Assembly (NCBI RefSeq): GCF_963675165.1
Contig: NC_087377.1
Coordinates: 17,815,018-17,879,017, forward strand
Direction of reading: 5' to 3'
DNA from: Halichondria panicea
Taxonomy: Eukaryota > Porifera > Demospongiae > Suberitida > Halichondriidae
Length of the DNA: 64,000 nucleotides
How positions within the stretch are numbered: the stretch's first letter is position 1; the number at the start of each line of letters is the position of its first letter. Positions 11,101 through 21,500 of this stretch are shown one piece after another. A program made the position numbers and the translations under genes. The notes below the pieces were generated by a model. That model ran no database searches and was not told the DNA's origin. It saw only the letters and a program-made list of their open reading frames with translations.

Positions 11101-13533
11101 TAACTATACTTTCTATTAGTCCTTGCTTGGTAGCAAACTTGACAATTGTATCAGCTGTTTGAATATATATATACTGTTACTATAGTAACCCGTCCTCCCA
11201 CAGATCCTCCCGTGTACACTGTTGATAGTCGTATTGCCGTGGTTGAGGGGGACCTTGTTCGTATCAACCTGACCCTGGACGCTAACCCAGATCCCACATC
11301 TTTCACTTGGACCCGTGACGGTGTCCCCTTCACCCCACCCCCTGGGGGGTCTGTGGGGGTCAACTTCATTGACTTTGGGGGGCCTATTAATCGGACTGCT
11401 GGGGGTACCTACACCGTGCAGAGTACCAACGATGCAGGCACTGGAAACGCTACTTTTCAACTTGACATCTACTGTGAGAATAAATACAATAATCAACGCT
11501 ACGTACGTCCCTTTTGAGAGTACTAGAGGCGCTCTGTAACTAGAGTTATGATGGACGATTTTAAATTTTGATTTTGACACATCATCTGAATGGCATCTCT
11601 CTAAGCTTTCATAAAATCATAAAATTAACGTTTTTGGACCAACAGAAAACTAAAGTTATGGCCATTTAATGCTCTATGTAACGCTTAGATAAAAGAGTTG
11701 TGTATGTAAAATTCCCACATATTAAGCTGAACTTTGTTTCCATGACAATCTTGTAGATCCGCCTGTGATAACGGTCAACAATACGTTCACTGTATTGGAA
11801 GGGGAAGTGTTTGACCTCACGCTATTAGTGGACTCCCTACCAGTACTCACCGACGACAACGTCACCTGGTTCTTCAACAACCAAGTCATACCCGGAATGA
11901 TGGGCATTTCATTTGGGGCAGATTTTATCCGGATTGACATGGTAACTCGGCTGGACGGTGGGACCTATCGGGTGGAGGGTACCAACGTTGCAGGGACGGG
12001 AGAGGCATCCTTCAGTCTCCAAGTGGTTGGTAAGTAACTTATAGAGCACCTCCCTCTCCGAATGTCATTAATTTAGCTCTTACTTGGATAGGTCCATTAA
12101 TTGGGTGGTGGTTTGTCATAATAATATCAAAAATCCATCAGTTAATTAAAAACTTGTTTTCATACGTGCTATTATTATTGCAGTACCCATACCGACTACT
12201 GTGATCCCTACGGCAACATCCACTCCCACACTGATGTCAACTTCAGTTCCAGTTCTATCAACAACTTCCATGCCAAATCCCACTACCTCAGTTCCGCGCC
12301 CCACGGTCACACCTACGCCAGAGCCACCTGTCACGACCGTCACCGAGCCGCCACAAACCACCGGAGGTATGGGCGGAGACCCTCACTTCAATATACTCCT
12401 GCCCAACCACCAGCAGCTTTGTTTCTCCATACAAGGTGAACACGGCTACTCGTTCAACCTGATCAGCAACAAACTCATTCATATGAACGCTCGTTTCATT
12501 CCGGATCCAAAACGAGAAGAGGTGACTTGGATTGGATCTCTGGGCATCGTCGTAACGTCTAGTACGAAAATGAACGCAACCAGAATTCGTTTTGAAGCCG
12601 AAGACAAGATGATATACATTGGGGAGAAGCTATCTCTGCATGTTAAGAAGATTGATCGACTTACATTCACCAATGGGAAGTTGACGATTTCCGAGGCTCT
12701 TCGCGATAAGAAAGAGAAGCGTTTCCGTGTGCACGTTGAGTTGGTTGATATCGGGTTGTCATTCTGTGTGGATTTTGTGAAGGGGCACTTGGACATGACC
12801 TGGAATAAAGTGGGGAAGCAGCCGGCTAACTCGCACGGCATTATTGGTGAGTGGGTGGGTCCTGTTAACCTCTTTCACAAGGCCTCAGAAAGTGCGGCCT
12901 GGAATCGAGGCTAGGGTCCTGTGTATACGTAGCTATCTTTGATGTCCTATAAGGATTATCCAATTTCTAATCTAAAGGTTATAGCTCTTGAACCTATCAA
13001 ATAATATGTTTAAATTAGTGGTACGTTATTTTTGGGACTGTTTTCATGAAAATATTAGCTATTATAGCCTTGGTGCATGGTTGTATTGGGCTTGGCAATC
13101 ACTTTTAATGTATGATTGTATGTACTGTATTCATTACTTCATAGCAATTCATAAAAGCTAACTACAAAATGTTCCTATATATGATCTAGAGCTAACACTG
13201 CCCCGCCCCCTTATCCCCGCAGGTCAATTTTTCAGGCCTCACATCGAGATCGACGAGGCACGACGATTGTTGCTCCTCCCAACGCTGGAGCCGGTGGCGG
13301 TGATGAGGAAGCCTGTCTGGCACTTTATGGAGAGAGAGTCTCCGGATGAGAAGTTGTGTTGGGTGGCTATGAACCAAGGTTACCAGGGCAAGGGACTCCT
13401 CCAGGGGCACTACCTCGACTACCTAGTAGATGACGTTCTTACCCCTGATTTCAAGTTCAAGCTGCGCAAGCACAAGATGAGAAACTGTTGTAGATTTAGA
13501 GACTTGCAGAGAACACACGTTTTTAACTCATAG
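5115..13533 (+). CDS. Secreted Calx-beta x3 / Ig-like x7 / ITI heavy-chain C-terminal domain protein (gene 2)
   Basis: Sixteen exons give a 1370-residue protein: 5115-5193, 6036-6236, 6451-6681, 6823-6984, 7258-7461, 7874-8029, 8134-8370, 8656-8913, 9109-9381, 9677-9949, 10263-10532, 10739-10990, 11204-11473, 11757-12029, 12184-12846, 13223-13533. Exon 1 encodes a signal peptide (basic start, then SSCVFVLLVGLLV). Exons 2-7 make three Calx-beta domains (ends ITDDD, IADDD). Exon 8 is an Ig domain with a Cys pair (TFTCGPP, TYQCTSG). Exons 9-14 are Ig-like but lack both canonical cysteines. Exon 15 starts with a Thr/Pro-rich linker and then GGDPHFNILLP of the ITI_HC_C-type domain, which exon 16 completes (GQFFRP, GHYLDYLVDDVL). 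Exons 2 and 4 have the same lengths as gene 1 exons 1 and 3 (201 and 162 nt), so genes 1 and 2 are tandem paralogues. No membrane segment is seen; a secreted adhesion or matrix role is inferred. Confidence 0.88.
5264..5462. mobile_element. pogo/Tigger-like MITE in intron 1 of gene 2
   Basis: The left end CACTGGAACGCCTCTATAAC and right end AAGAGAGGTTTCACTG are imperfect inverted repeats of the CAGTG(G/A)AACCTCTATAA type. They are flanked by TA on both sides, the expected target duplication for Tc1/mariner-pogo elements. About 199 bp, non-coding. Confidence 0.55.
7057..7196. repeat. Foldback repeat in gene 2 intron
   Basis: The arms CGGAGTTTGCAGAATCTT and AAGATTCTGCAAACTCCG are perfect inverse complements about 100 bp apart, and inner arms (ggaacg / cgttcc) also pair. 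Probably a small MITE. Confidence 0.6.
10079..11480 (+). repeat. Three tandem intron+exon units carrying near-identical Ig-like exons of gene 2
   Basis: Exons at 10263, 10739 and 11204 start 476 and 465 bp apart. They share both the exon and the preceding intron (for example tgtatcagctgtttgaata followed by gttactat...gtaacccg). The middle exon is 18 nt shorter, having lost a short stretch after its start and a codon later, but stays in phase. This is a recent tandem amplification of a symmetric phase 1-1 exon. Confidence 0.8.
11534..11677. repeat. Interspersed repeat (AAAGTTATGGCC / CTTTCAGAAAATCATAAAAT family)
   Basis: It contains the blocks aagctttcataaaatcataaa and aactaaagttatggcca, shared with 22004-22222, 54656-54955, 55480-55560, 55998-56245 and 58210-58470. 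Several members are palindromic. No coding capacity. Confidence 0.55.
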
Positions 13534-14096
13534 TGTATGTAGAGCTTTATAGAATTTGTATATACCTATGTTTATATTGTACATGTAGAAAGATCAATAA
13601 TTATAGGTTTTGTATTAATTTTATGCAAACTGTGTTATCTTGTGCCATGCACGGTTGTGCGCATGTGCGAGAGCCAGCCACACCCACATGCTGGTGAGTT
13701 ATACATAGACGGGCGTCGCCGCCCTCCTCCAAACCAATCTACAGTTTTGACGCCTCTCAGTCAATCCAGCGTGTGCAAAATTCACACGTGGTAAAGTTAA
13801 GTGGATGTGATCAAAATACTGCAATCTGATTGGAGCCGGTGGAATTCCACCGGCAGAACAATTCCACCGGCAGAACAAAACAGTAGATAAGCTTGGGTCC
13901 CGTTCTCGAGGGCAGTGACACCCGTCTAAGCTATATTATAAGCACCATGGTGGTACCAACAGATCTTCTTTCCTTGACAAAGCAACCAGAGCAGAGCAAA
14001 GCTATTCAGTATTAAAAACTGGAGAGACTCTGAAAGTTCATCCTAGCTATATACAAGTGGAACAACAACTCACCAACATCCTCACAACGTGAACAA
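13470..14096 (+). repeat. Left copy of a duplicated segment: gene 2 tail plus a promoter/leader block
   Basis: It matches 17511-17832. Both contain AGCACAAGATGAGAAA from the last gene 2 exon, the following 3' region, a gcgcatg(t/c)gc(g/a) block with gagccagcca, and the leader actggagagactctgaaagt. This left copy has an extra 228-bp insertion at 13704-13931. It implies a tandem duplication of the gene 2/gene 3 boundary. Confidence 0.75.
13704..13931. mobile_element. MITE with AGACGGG(C/T)GTC inverted termini
   Basis: The ends are catAGACGGGCGTC and GACACCCGTCTaag. The paralogous copy at 17700 reads ggtgagctatataagcacc without this DNA, so it serves as an empty site. A TATA-like duplication flanks the insert. 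Internally it carries a repeated ttccaccggcagaaca block. Non-coding. Confidence 0.65.
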
Positions 14097-15317
14097 GGCC
14101 TCATCTTCAGTGCGGCGTGGGATCGAGGCTAAAAGATTCCCTTCCTCCTACGTTTTTGACTTGTTGCAGTTCACCCATGTAGCGTGTGGGTTTAGCCTCG
14201 ATCCCAGGCCGAGTTTTCGCTTTTATAACGGTTAGGCGAACAACTGGGCCTGGTACTAGTTGTCTGCGCATGCGTCAAATTTTCATTGTATATTTGTGGT
14301 CGGCAAAAATATTTAATAAATCAATAATGGAAATTTGTACACAGAAAATGCACAGAGTGAATACACAAAAGATGCACATAGGGAGCTGCTTCACAAAGGC
14401 CTGGGGAGTTGCCAGTTGTGCTGCAGCACAATTACAGTGACCCAGGGCAACTTCAGGATGATTGAATGCCTTCAAATTACGTTTCAAAAAGATTTAGCAG
14501 GCTGCTGGACTTCTCTGATTCTAGGCCCCAACTCGTAACTCATTGCTTGAGAAAACGTAGATTCTCTTGATGTCTCTGAGCTACACAAGCAACGCTCAAA
14601 TGAGCAGGTCATACTCCAGTCCTGTGTCTGTGAGTATAGGACAATATTAAAAGAAACCAAAGACGGTTAAACCCTTACCTCAAACTGTCCAGTCTCGTCC
14701 GTTAGTATAGCCAAGAGGAGCACTGTTGGGATAGCTGGATATTAGCCATTGCTCCTGTACAGAGAAGTAGACATTTTAAATACGTGTAGATCTATACATA
14801 TTAAATTTCTCGGTTATAGTGTCATTGTCGACGAGCTGATGATGGCAGCACCAAGTTCTCTAGCTCACACTCTTCACTTGATCCATCATATTAATGATGA
14901 AACTATAGTCTACCTACATTCTTGCCAAACATGAACAAGACTTGATAGCATAGCCAGCCATAGGGCCCACACAAAAATATCTGACCTTAACAAGCTTGAC
15001 AAAGCTTTATACCTCTTCCCTTGTTGTTCAGTCTTCAGAATAAGCTTCAGAGAAGAGAGAAGCTTCAGCTAAGAGCCATTCCAATCGATTCCAATAATGA
15101 TAAAACGGGAACTGACTTCTAGTACACGATAGTACACGAATATAAATGTCACGAAAGTGAACGAGAATATCCATTCGTCAGAATCTGACGAACGATTGAC
15201 GCATGGGGCTGTAGGTGGGTGGCCGGGAAACTGGTCACTCACTTTCCTGTAGTCTTTCATTGTGATAGTCAACAGGTCTCCTGTAGTCTTTCATTAGATC
15301 ACAGCCCTTCCTGTAGT
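14097..15317. other. Intergenic repeat mosaic without recognised genes
   Basis: This stretch holds a partial TAGCCTCGATCCCAGGCCGA end near 14193, a block at 14161-14191 (ttgcagttcacccatgtagc) that recurs at 16793, and unique A/T-rich DNA. I see no convincing splice-competent coding exon on either strand. Confidence 0.5.
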
Positions 15318-16578
15318 TAGCGATGTCAGACCGATTTTCATTTTTGCTATTTCTAACTCCTATGTATTACTATCTCTTTTGAACACTCTAGGCAAACCAG
15401 AAAAACTTTACTGCACTGGGTTTTGGTCAAGCGAATGCAGAGATACAGCGTTTTGAAGAACACTAGTCAGGGAAAAATTCGTACAAAATTTACCGCATTT
15501 TAATGTACTTGGGCGGGACTTATGAAATTTGTTGTTAATACCGGAAATGATCTTAAAGTTAGCATATCTGCTGAACCGCTTGGTCCATTCTCTTTTAAAA
15601 AAGTATGAAATGGACACTCAGGACTCGGGAGTTAACATTGTAACCATTTGATATCTATTATTAAGTTTATAATGTTTCTGTAATGTATATCTTTATGATG
15701 TCCCTATAATAGTATGATGTCTCCTGCTTCAGAGAGTTCTTTTGGATTTAAAGTAACCATGCTATCTTTTCAGTATATTGTATCATGTTTCAGAACTCTC
15801 ATCAATGTCCACCTTACGCTTGTATCTGTTTCTTGATGTTTATAAGCAACTTTTCTGTCAATTTCATTTGGTCTAAATAATTCGTTTTTAGTGTGATGTA
15901 GATTTAAGGCCATAGAACTATAAATCTATGATACAACTCTGTTGACAGCTTCTAATTAATACAGTAGATTACTCTTGTCTTTTTTGTGTGCAAATTGAAT
16001 CAGTTCTTGCAATTTAATAGTTTTGGTAGATTACATTGTTGTCCCTGGAATTCTCTCCAATCTTTCTTGTTTCTTTTCAACAGAGGCTTTCAGATTGCTT
16101 CAATAATTACTTTCAGTAACTTCTAGGAACTTCTAAGAAATAAATACAGCTATTGGTACACTTGGCTTGATTTTACTGCATTTCTATTCTCAGCTCCACC
16201 CATCTATCCATGCAATATGTGATTCCGCAAAAAATAAAAGCTTATTGTAGCAACTTTTTGCATAATCTGGAGAGAGTTAGAGATGAAAGACATGCTCACT
16301 TGTGTTTTTGTTCATTTTCATGTTTGGTTGCCAAAATGATGATCACCTTTGAGAAAAAATCACACACAAAACAAGCATCAAATGCTAAAATCATAAAAAA
16401 CTGTTATAAAAATCAAATTCTACGCTATTTTTTACCCTTGGGAACAGCTGTTGTTTGCTAGACTCTTCCAGGGCTTGCGGAAAGCCCTTCTTGTTCACTC
16501 ACTTTCTGGTCCCGTTTTTTACCATTGAATTACTGTACGAAAATACGCCCACGCACTACTTCCGGTCTGACATCTCTA
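15318..16578. mobile_element. Non-autonomous DNA transposon with TAG(C/A)GATGTCAGACCG termini
   Basis: The left end TAGCGATGTCAGACCG and the right end CGGTCTGACATCTCTA are inverse complements with one mismatch in 16. Both sides are flanked by CTGTAGT (15311-15317 and 16579-16585), a 7-bp target duplication lying inside a minisatellite unit. The 1261-bp interior is A/T-rich with no transposase. The termini resemble hAT elements, which normally duplicate 8 bp, so the superfamily is tentative. Confidence 0.75.
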
Positions 16579-17030
16579 CTGTAGTCTTTCATTAGATCAC
16601 AGCCCTCCTGTAGTCTTTCATTGTGACAGTCAACAGCAGCCCTTCCTGTAGTCTTTCATTAGATCACAGCCCTCCTGTAGTCTTTCACTGTGATAGACAA
16701 CAGCCCCGGCTACAGTGGTAGTTTTTTTTTTTTATAAAGAAGTTTATGCCAATAATATAGGGCAAAGGTACACAGAAACTATATAGGGTTGTTGCAGTTC
16801 ACCCATGTAGCGTGTGGGTTATAAACCGGGGCTCCGGAGCTGTAATGGGTGGCCGGGAAACCGGCCATTACATGCCAGCTCACTTTCATGCTGCCTTTCA
16901 TTAGGTAACAGCCCTCCTGTAGTCTTTCATTAGACAACAGCCCTCCTGTAGTCTTTCATTATGATTAGACAACAGCCCTCCTGCTGCCTTTAATTACCTC
17001 CTGCATGCTTGTCTACAGCCCCGGCTACAG
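16579..17030. repeat. Minisatellite (unit tgtagtctttcattagatcacagccctcc), also at 15235-15317
   Basis: About ten imperfect copies of a 25-40 bp unit with the core CTGTAGTCTTTCATTAG and CACAGCCCTCC occur here, and a few lie left of the 15318 transposon, which split the array. A gggtggccgggaaac block is also shared by 15214 and 16846. Confidence 0.7.
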
Positions 17031-17510
17031 TGGTCGTTTTTTTATTTTTTTTATTTTTATCAACATGTACATGTATTGAATATTGTGAGTGACAGAGGCT
17101 GAGATGGATAAGGCAAGGTAATGGAAGCTACATGTATAATTATTCGGAGTTCAGACTGAGATGTTGGAGTCCGCAATGGTGAGATCCACGGAAGCAGTTA
17201 GATGGCCGTTGAAGGATGACTATCTGGCGCCTCTCAGACACATGATAGAAGATCTGAGTAGTGAGAACAAGAATGATATTCTACATCTTAGACAGCCAAT
17301 GGTGGTGCTGTATGGTTGCTTCCATTTGTCCGAGAGCATGCTGGCATGCAGGCGTTTGTAGAAGGCTGCAGCTGCTGGGCCAAGGCCATCTTGTGGTAGT
17401 GAAGACCATGCAGGGGGGTAAAAGAAGAGTGCTCCACTTCTCATATACGCTGGCAGTAGTTCCCTATACTGTCTTTCATTAGGCAGTAGCACATGGGTTA
17501 TTTTTTTAAA

Positions 17511-17832
17511 TTCAAGCACAAGATGAGAAATTGTTGTAGATTTAGAGACTTGCAGAGAACACACGTTTTTAACTCATAGTGTATGGAGCTTAGAATTTGT
17601 GTTTATTGTGTACATGTACATTGTAGAAAGTTTTGTATGCTAACTGTCACAGTTGTGCGCATGCGCATGAGCCAGCCACCACCCACACGCATTGGTGAGC
17701 TATATAAGCACCACTTCCCCCTGAAGCCACAAACCAGAGCAGAGCAGACCTATTATTAAAAACTGGAGAGACTCTGAAAGTTCATCCTAGCTATATACAA
17801 GTGGAACAACAACTCACCAATATCCTCACAAA
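17511..17832 (+). promoter_or_regulatory. Gene 3 promoter and non-coding first exon within the duplicated segment
   Basis: TATATAAG at 17701-17708 is a good TATA box. Downstream, a leader containing ggagagactctgaaagt ends at a donor CACAAA/GTGAGT (exon end 17832). An acceptor CACTATAG at 18560 lies 9 nt before the gene 3 ATG, so a spliced 5' UTR is likely. A TGCGCATGCGCA palindrome at about 17656 upstream fits an NRF1-type site. The front of this block is a duplicated piece of gene 2's last exon. Confidence 0.55.
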
Positions 17833-18569
17833 GTGAGTCAAGATAACTTTAGAACTCTACTGTTTTATATTGTTAATTATGCATGCAATATATTAATTGT
17901 TTGTGGTGTTGCATTGAGCTATGATGGTGACAGTCAACAGAGTGTTGTCTTATGTTATAGATTGTTACTGCATCTTGTTGTACTGTATCATGAATGTTAG
18001 TAAATGCTCTTGTACATACCTGCATGGCATTATTTAGTATGCTGATCATTATTCATTTATAGAAACACTCAATTATTAAAAAGATATACAGACAAAGTAA
18101 GTGCACTGAATAGTAGCTATGGTCGGGAATTGATTCATGAATCGCTGAGCGGTACATAAAATAATAGTCCAATTGCTGTAGTTTCGTAAAATTGCCATTT
18201 ATTATAAATACTACAATTTGGCTGCCTCTGTACTCCCGTGCATGTGTGACATGTTCATGTTGTCTTGCAATTTGTTTTATGTAGTCATTTACTACCTTTT
18301 GGTGACTGTTATCTGTTGTATCTGTTGTATCCATGTGCAGACATCGTACTATTGGAGGCTAGCCAGACAATTAATGTACTGGGCATTCTAATGTGATTAC
18401 CTTCCTGTACACAGTGAGAGCAGTAGTAGCCCTGGGGTCTGTTCTGGTTAGAGTCTTACTCACCACATCCCATAAAAATGACCTATAATTGAATAAAAAG
18501 GAGCCCGTACTCGTGCAGTGGTTGGGCTTGCAAGGTTTGAGCTGTTTTGCCACACTATAGGTAAAAGCA

Positions 18570-21500
18570 ATGGCGACTAGAAGCTGTGCCTCCTTGCAAT
18601 GGTGTCTCTCTGTTCTATGGCTGTCAGTACTTCTTCACAGCAGCACAGGTGGGTCCGATCATCGCGGCATTTTAAATATGTGCCTGCATGTGTGCATGTG
18701 TGTGCATGCATGTTCGTGTGTGTGTGCATGCGTGGCTTCGACTTGGAAATGTCATTGAGTGTGTATGTTTACAAAAGTCGATAACCTAATAGGTCAACAT
18801 TATATTGTTATTAACCTGTATACCCTCTGAACAGCTACACTGAAGCTTGTTGTTACCTATACCAGTTTATACCCCTTTTGCACACACTCATTGCTGCATG
18901 CTTATACCTAGTTTTACACCCCCTGCATGTATACAGCCCACTTATATATGTTGTTGCCTACTTGTTTTACACCCCCTGCATAGCCCACTCAGACTGTTGG
19001 GTATAATGATGTTTTATATCCCCTGTATAGCCACATTCAGTTTGGGGTTTGCTGAGGACGATGTCAGTGTAAAGGAAACAGACAAAATAGTGGAGATCAT
19101 TGTCGCCACTCAGGAGATGGCTAGCGAGTCTGTTACCATGGAGATTGTCCCCATAGATATCGAAAGATTCCGTCAGCTGGGAAAGGAAGTACTGTTTGAC
19201 CAAGAATCTGCCACTTCCGGTAAATTAAATAATTAATTACATATACATTATTATTGTGGTCATGTTACGTTGTACTGTAAGCCTACACATGCACTCCATA
19301 TAATTATATATATATCGTATTACTAGAATGTTTTGCGAACTTTCCAAGCATTTATCACTTTGAAAAAAACCTAAACTACTACTAGTAAATACACACGATC
19401 CTTGCCAGAACGCAATAGTTCGATTGTAAAAGGGTCAAATTTTCTGCTGATTTGGCTCATTTGCAAAGGTTTTCACCAGCAAATTATTCTACTTATACGG
19501 CGTATCTTTGTACTAGTGTTATACCCTCCTTGTAACTTTACATTAATAATTCTACTTGTTTGTACAGATGCAGACTTCAATGCAACAATACAAAGGATCA
19601 CAATTCGCCCAGGGCATCAAGGAGATGTGAAAGTTGAAGTAGAGATTTTTGACGATTCTATTTCAGAAACTGAAGAGATGTTTGCAATTCTCCTTCGAGT
19701 AGTGGAAGGAGGCGATGATGATGGTTCCAACGTTCAGTTGCTGAGGGATACGATGACTGTATTGATTAGGAGGGACAGCACTGATGGTACGTTATGGGGT
19801 GTGGTAGGGGACTAGAAGCACAGCATGGGGTGTAGTAGGGGACTAGAAGACACATGGGGTGTGGGAGACTATATAGACACGATGTGTGTAGTAGGGGACT
19901 ATAGCGATGTGTGTGGCGGGGGACTAAGACATATGGGGTATGGTGGGGGACTAGAAGCACACCGTGTGTTGGCACATGGGGTGTGGTAGGGGACTAGAAG
20001 CACATTGTGTGTGGCACATGGGGTGTGGTAGGGGACTATAGATCGACACATGGTGCGTGGTGGGACAGGGGAGTAATTACATTAGCTATACTGCATAATT
20101 AGTTAATTTACAATGGCCTTATCTCTAGCCCACACTGTGTTTGGCTTCTAATGGCTGTTAGAAAATGTTATCATTCAACCACCCTGAAGCCCCCCACCGT
20201 AACAAATGTCATCCATTCAACCCAAGAAGCCCCCACTATAATCCGTACTTCTCCAAGTATTGTGTATTGTGTGTGGTTAGACAGACTGGGTGGGTGGATG
20301 TAGCACCTAGCTGTTACGGTGATTCTATCCTTTTGCAGCCGAACGTACGGTGGTGAGCTTCAATATGGCTTCTCTGAGGATGTCCGAGGGAGTGGGTGTG
20401 GTCAACAGCACCGTATTTATAGAGTTAGAGGGGGCGGCTCAACCACCGCTGATGGTCGACCTGCAAATGACAACATTTGATGGAGCAAATCGTAAGCGTG
20501 CCTCATTACCGTATAAGCCGGTAGATGTTCGAGGGATAATTTTTCGGGAATTTCAACTAAGATGCATGTTCAACATACAAGCCTGCTAAAAAAAACTGCT
20601 TTTCTCGAAAATATTATGTGCGAAATTTACCAAACATTTATGCCCTGCTATAAGATACTTTTTGTTCACTATTCATTATTACATACAGGAGATGATATCA
20701 TTCTATTTTCCACTACAATCGTCATTCCACCGTCTGCCAGTCGCGTCTCGGTTCCATTTCAAATATCTGATGACCTCATCTACGAGGGTGATGAGAGGCT
20801 GCAGATTTCCCTTTCACGCCCCGCCAACTATTCGCAACTCTATCGCCTTGGTTACCCGAACACCCTATCTCTAACTATTCAAGACAACGACAGTAAGTGA
20901 TGATCTAGATATTCAGTAATCCTAAAAAATAAAGTTATTAAGTGGAGTTAAGTTAGGACCAGGGGGCATCCCCTACTATACTCTTCATGATCAGTGACTA
21001 CACATGTAAAATGTATATTATTATCGTTGGTGATTTAAAATGTTCATACAATTCAGGATAGTTACGTTTAACGTATTGCGGTCGAATAATTTTCGTAGTT
21101 TTAATTTTCGTATGATGCTGTACAATACGAAATGTACAAAAACAACCCGCTATATGGTAGTAGTTGTTCTGCTATAGCTCTGCTTAAGCTTACTACTATA
21201 TATATATAGAACCTTTGGTCCCTTTGTCAACAACACCACCATAATTACATTTGGAATGGATTTCATTGCTATAATTTTATTGCAGTTGCTCATATTGCCA
21301 TGGAGACAGCAAACAACGCTACTACTCTATTGGAAGGAGAGCGTATACAGGTTTGTGTCAGACTGTTAGAACCATCAGAACTGGCCAGCTTCATTGATCT
21401 AAAAATTGTGGAAGAAGCTCCAAGAGTGGTGTCCAGTAAGTGCAGGGCTTCTGTTGTATAGTGTATACTGCACTGATTTAATTATAAACTATTATTATGT

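Noticed and set aside
222-13533. Classical sponge aggregation factor
   Set aside because: Calx-beta domains agree, but no Wreath domain is visible and the ITI-type end and Ig array differ, so I do not name the genes as aggregation factors.
16210-16461. Open frame inside the 15318-16578 transposon
   Set aside because: It shows no transposase motif and is A/T-rich by-chance sequence.
19795-20056. Coding tandem repeat in gene 3
   Set aside because: It starts after a good donor and contains stops in all useful frames; it is an intronic minisatellite.
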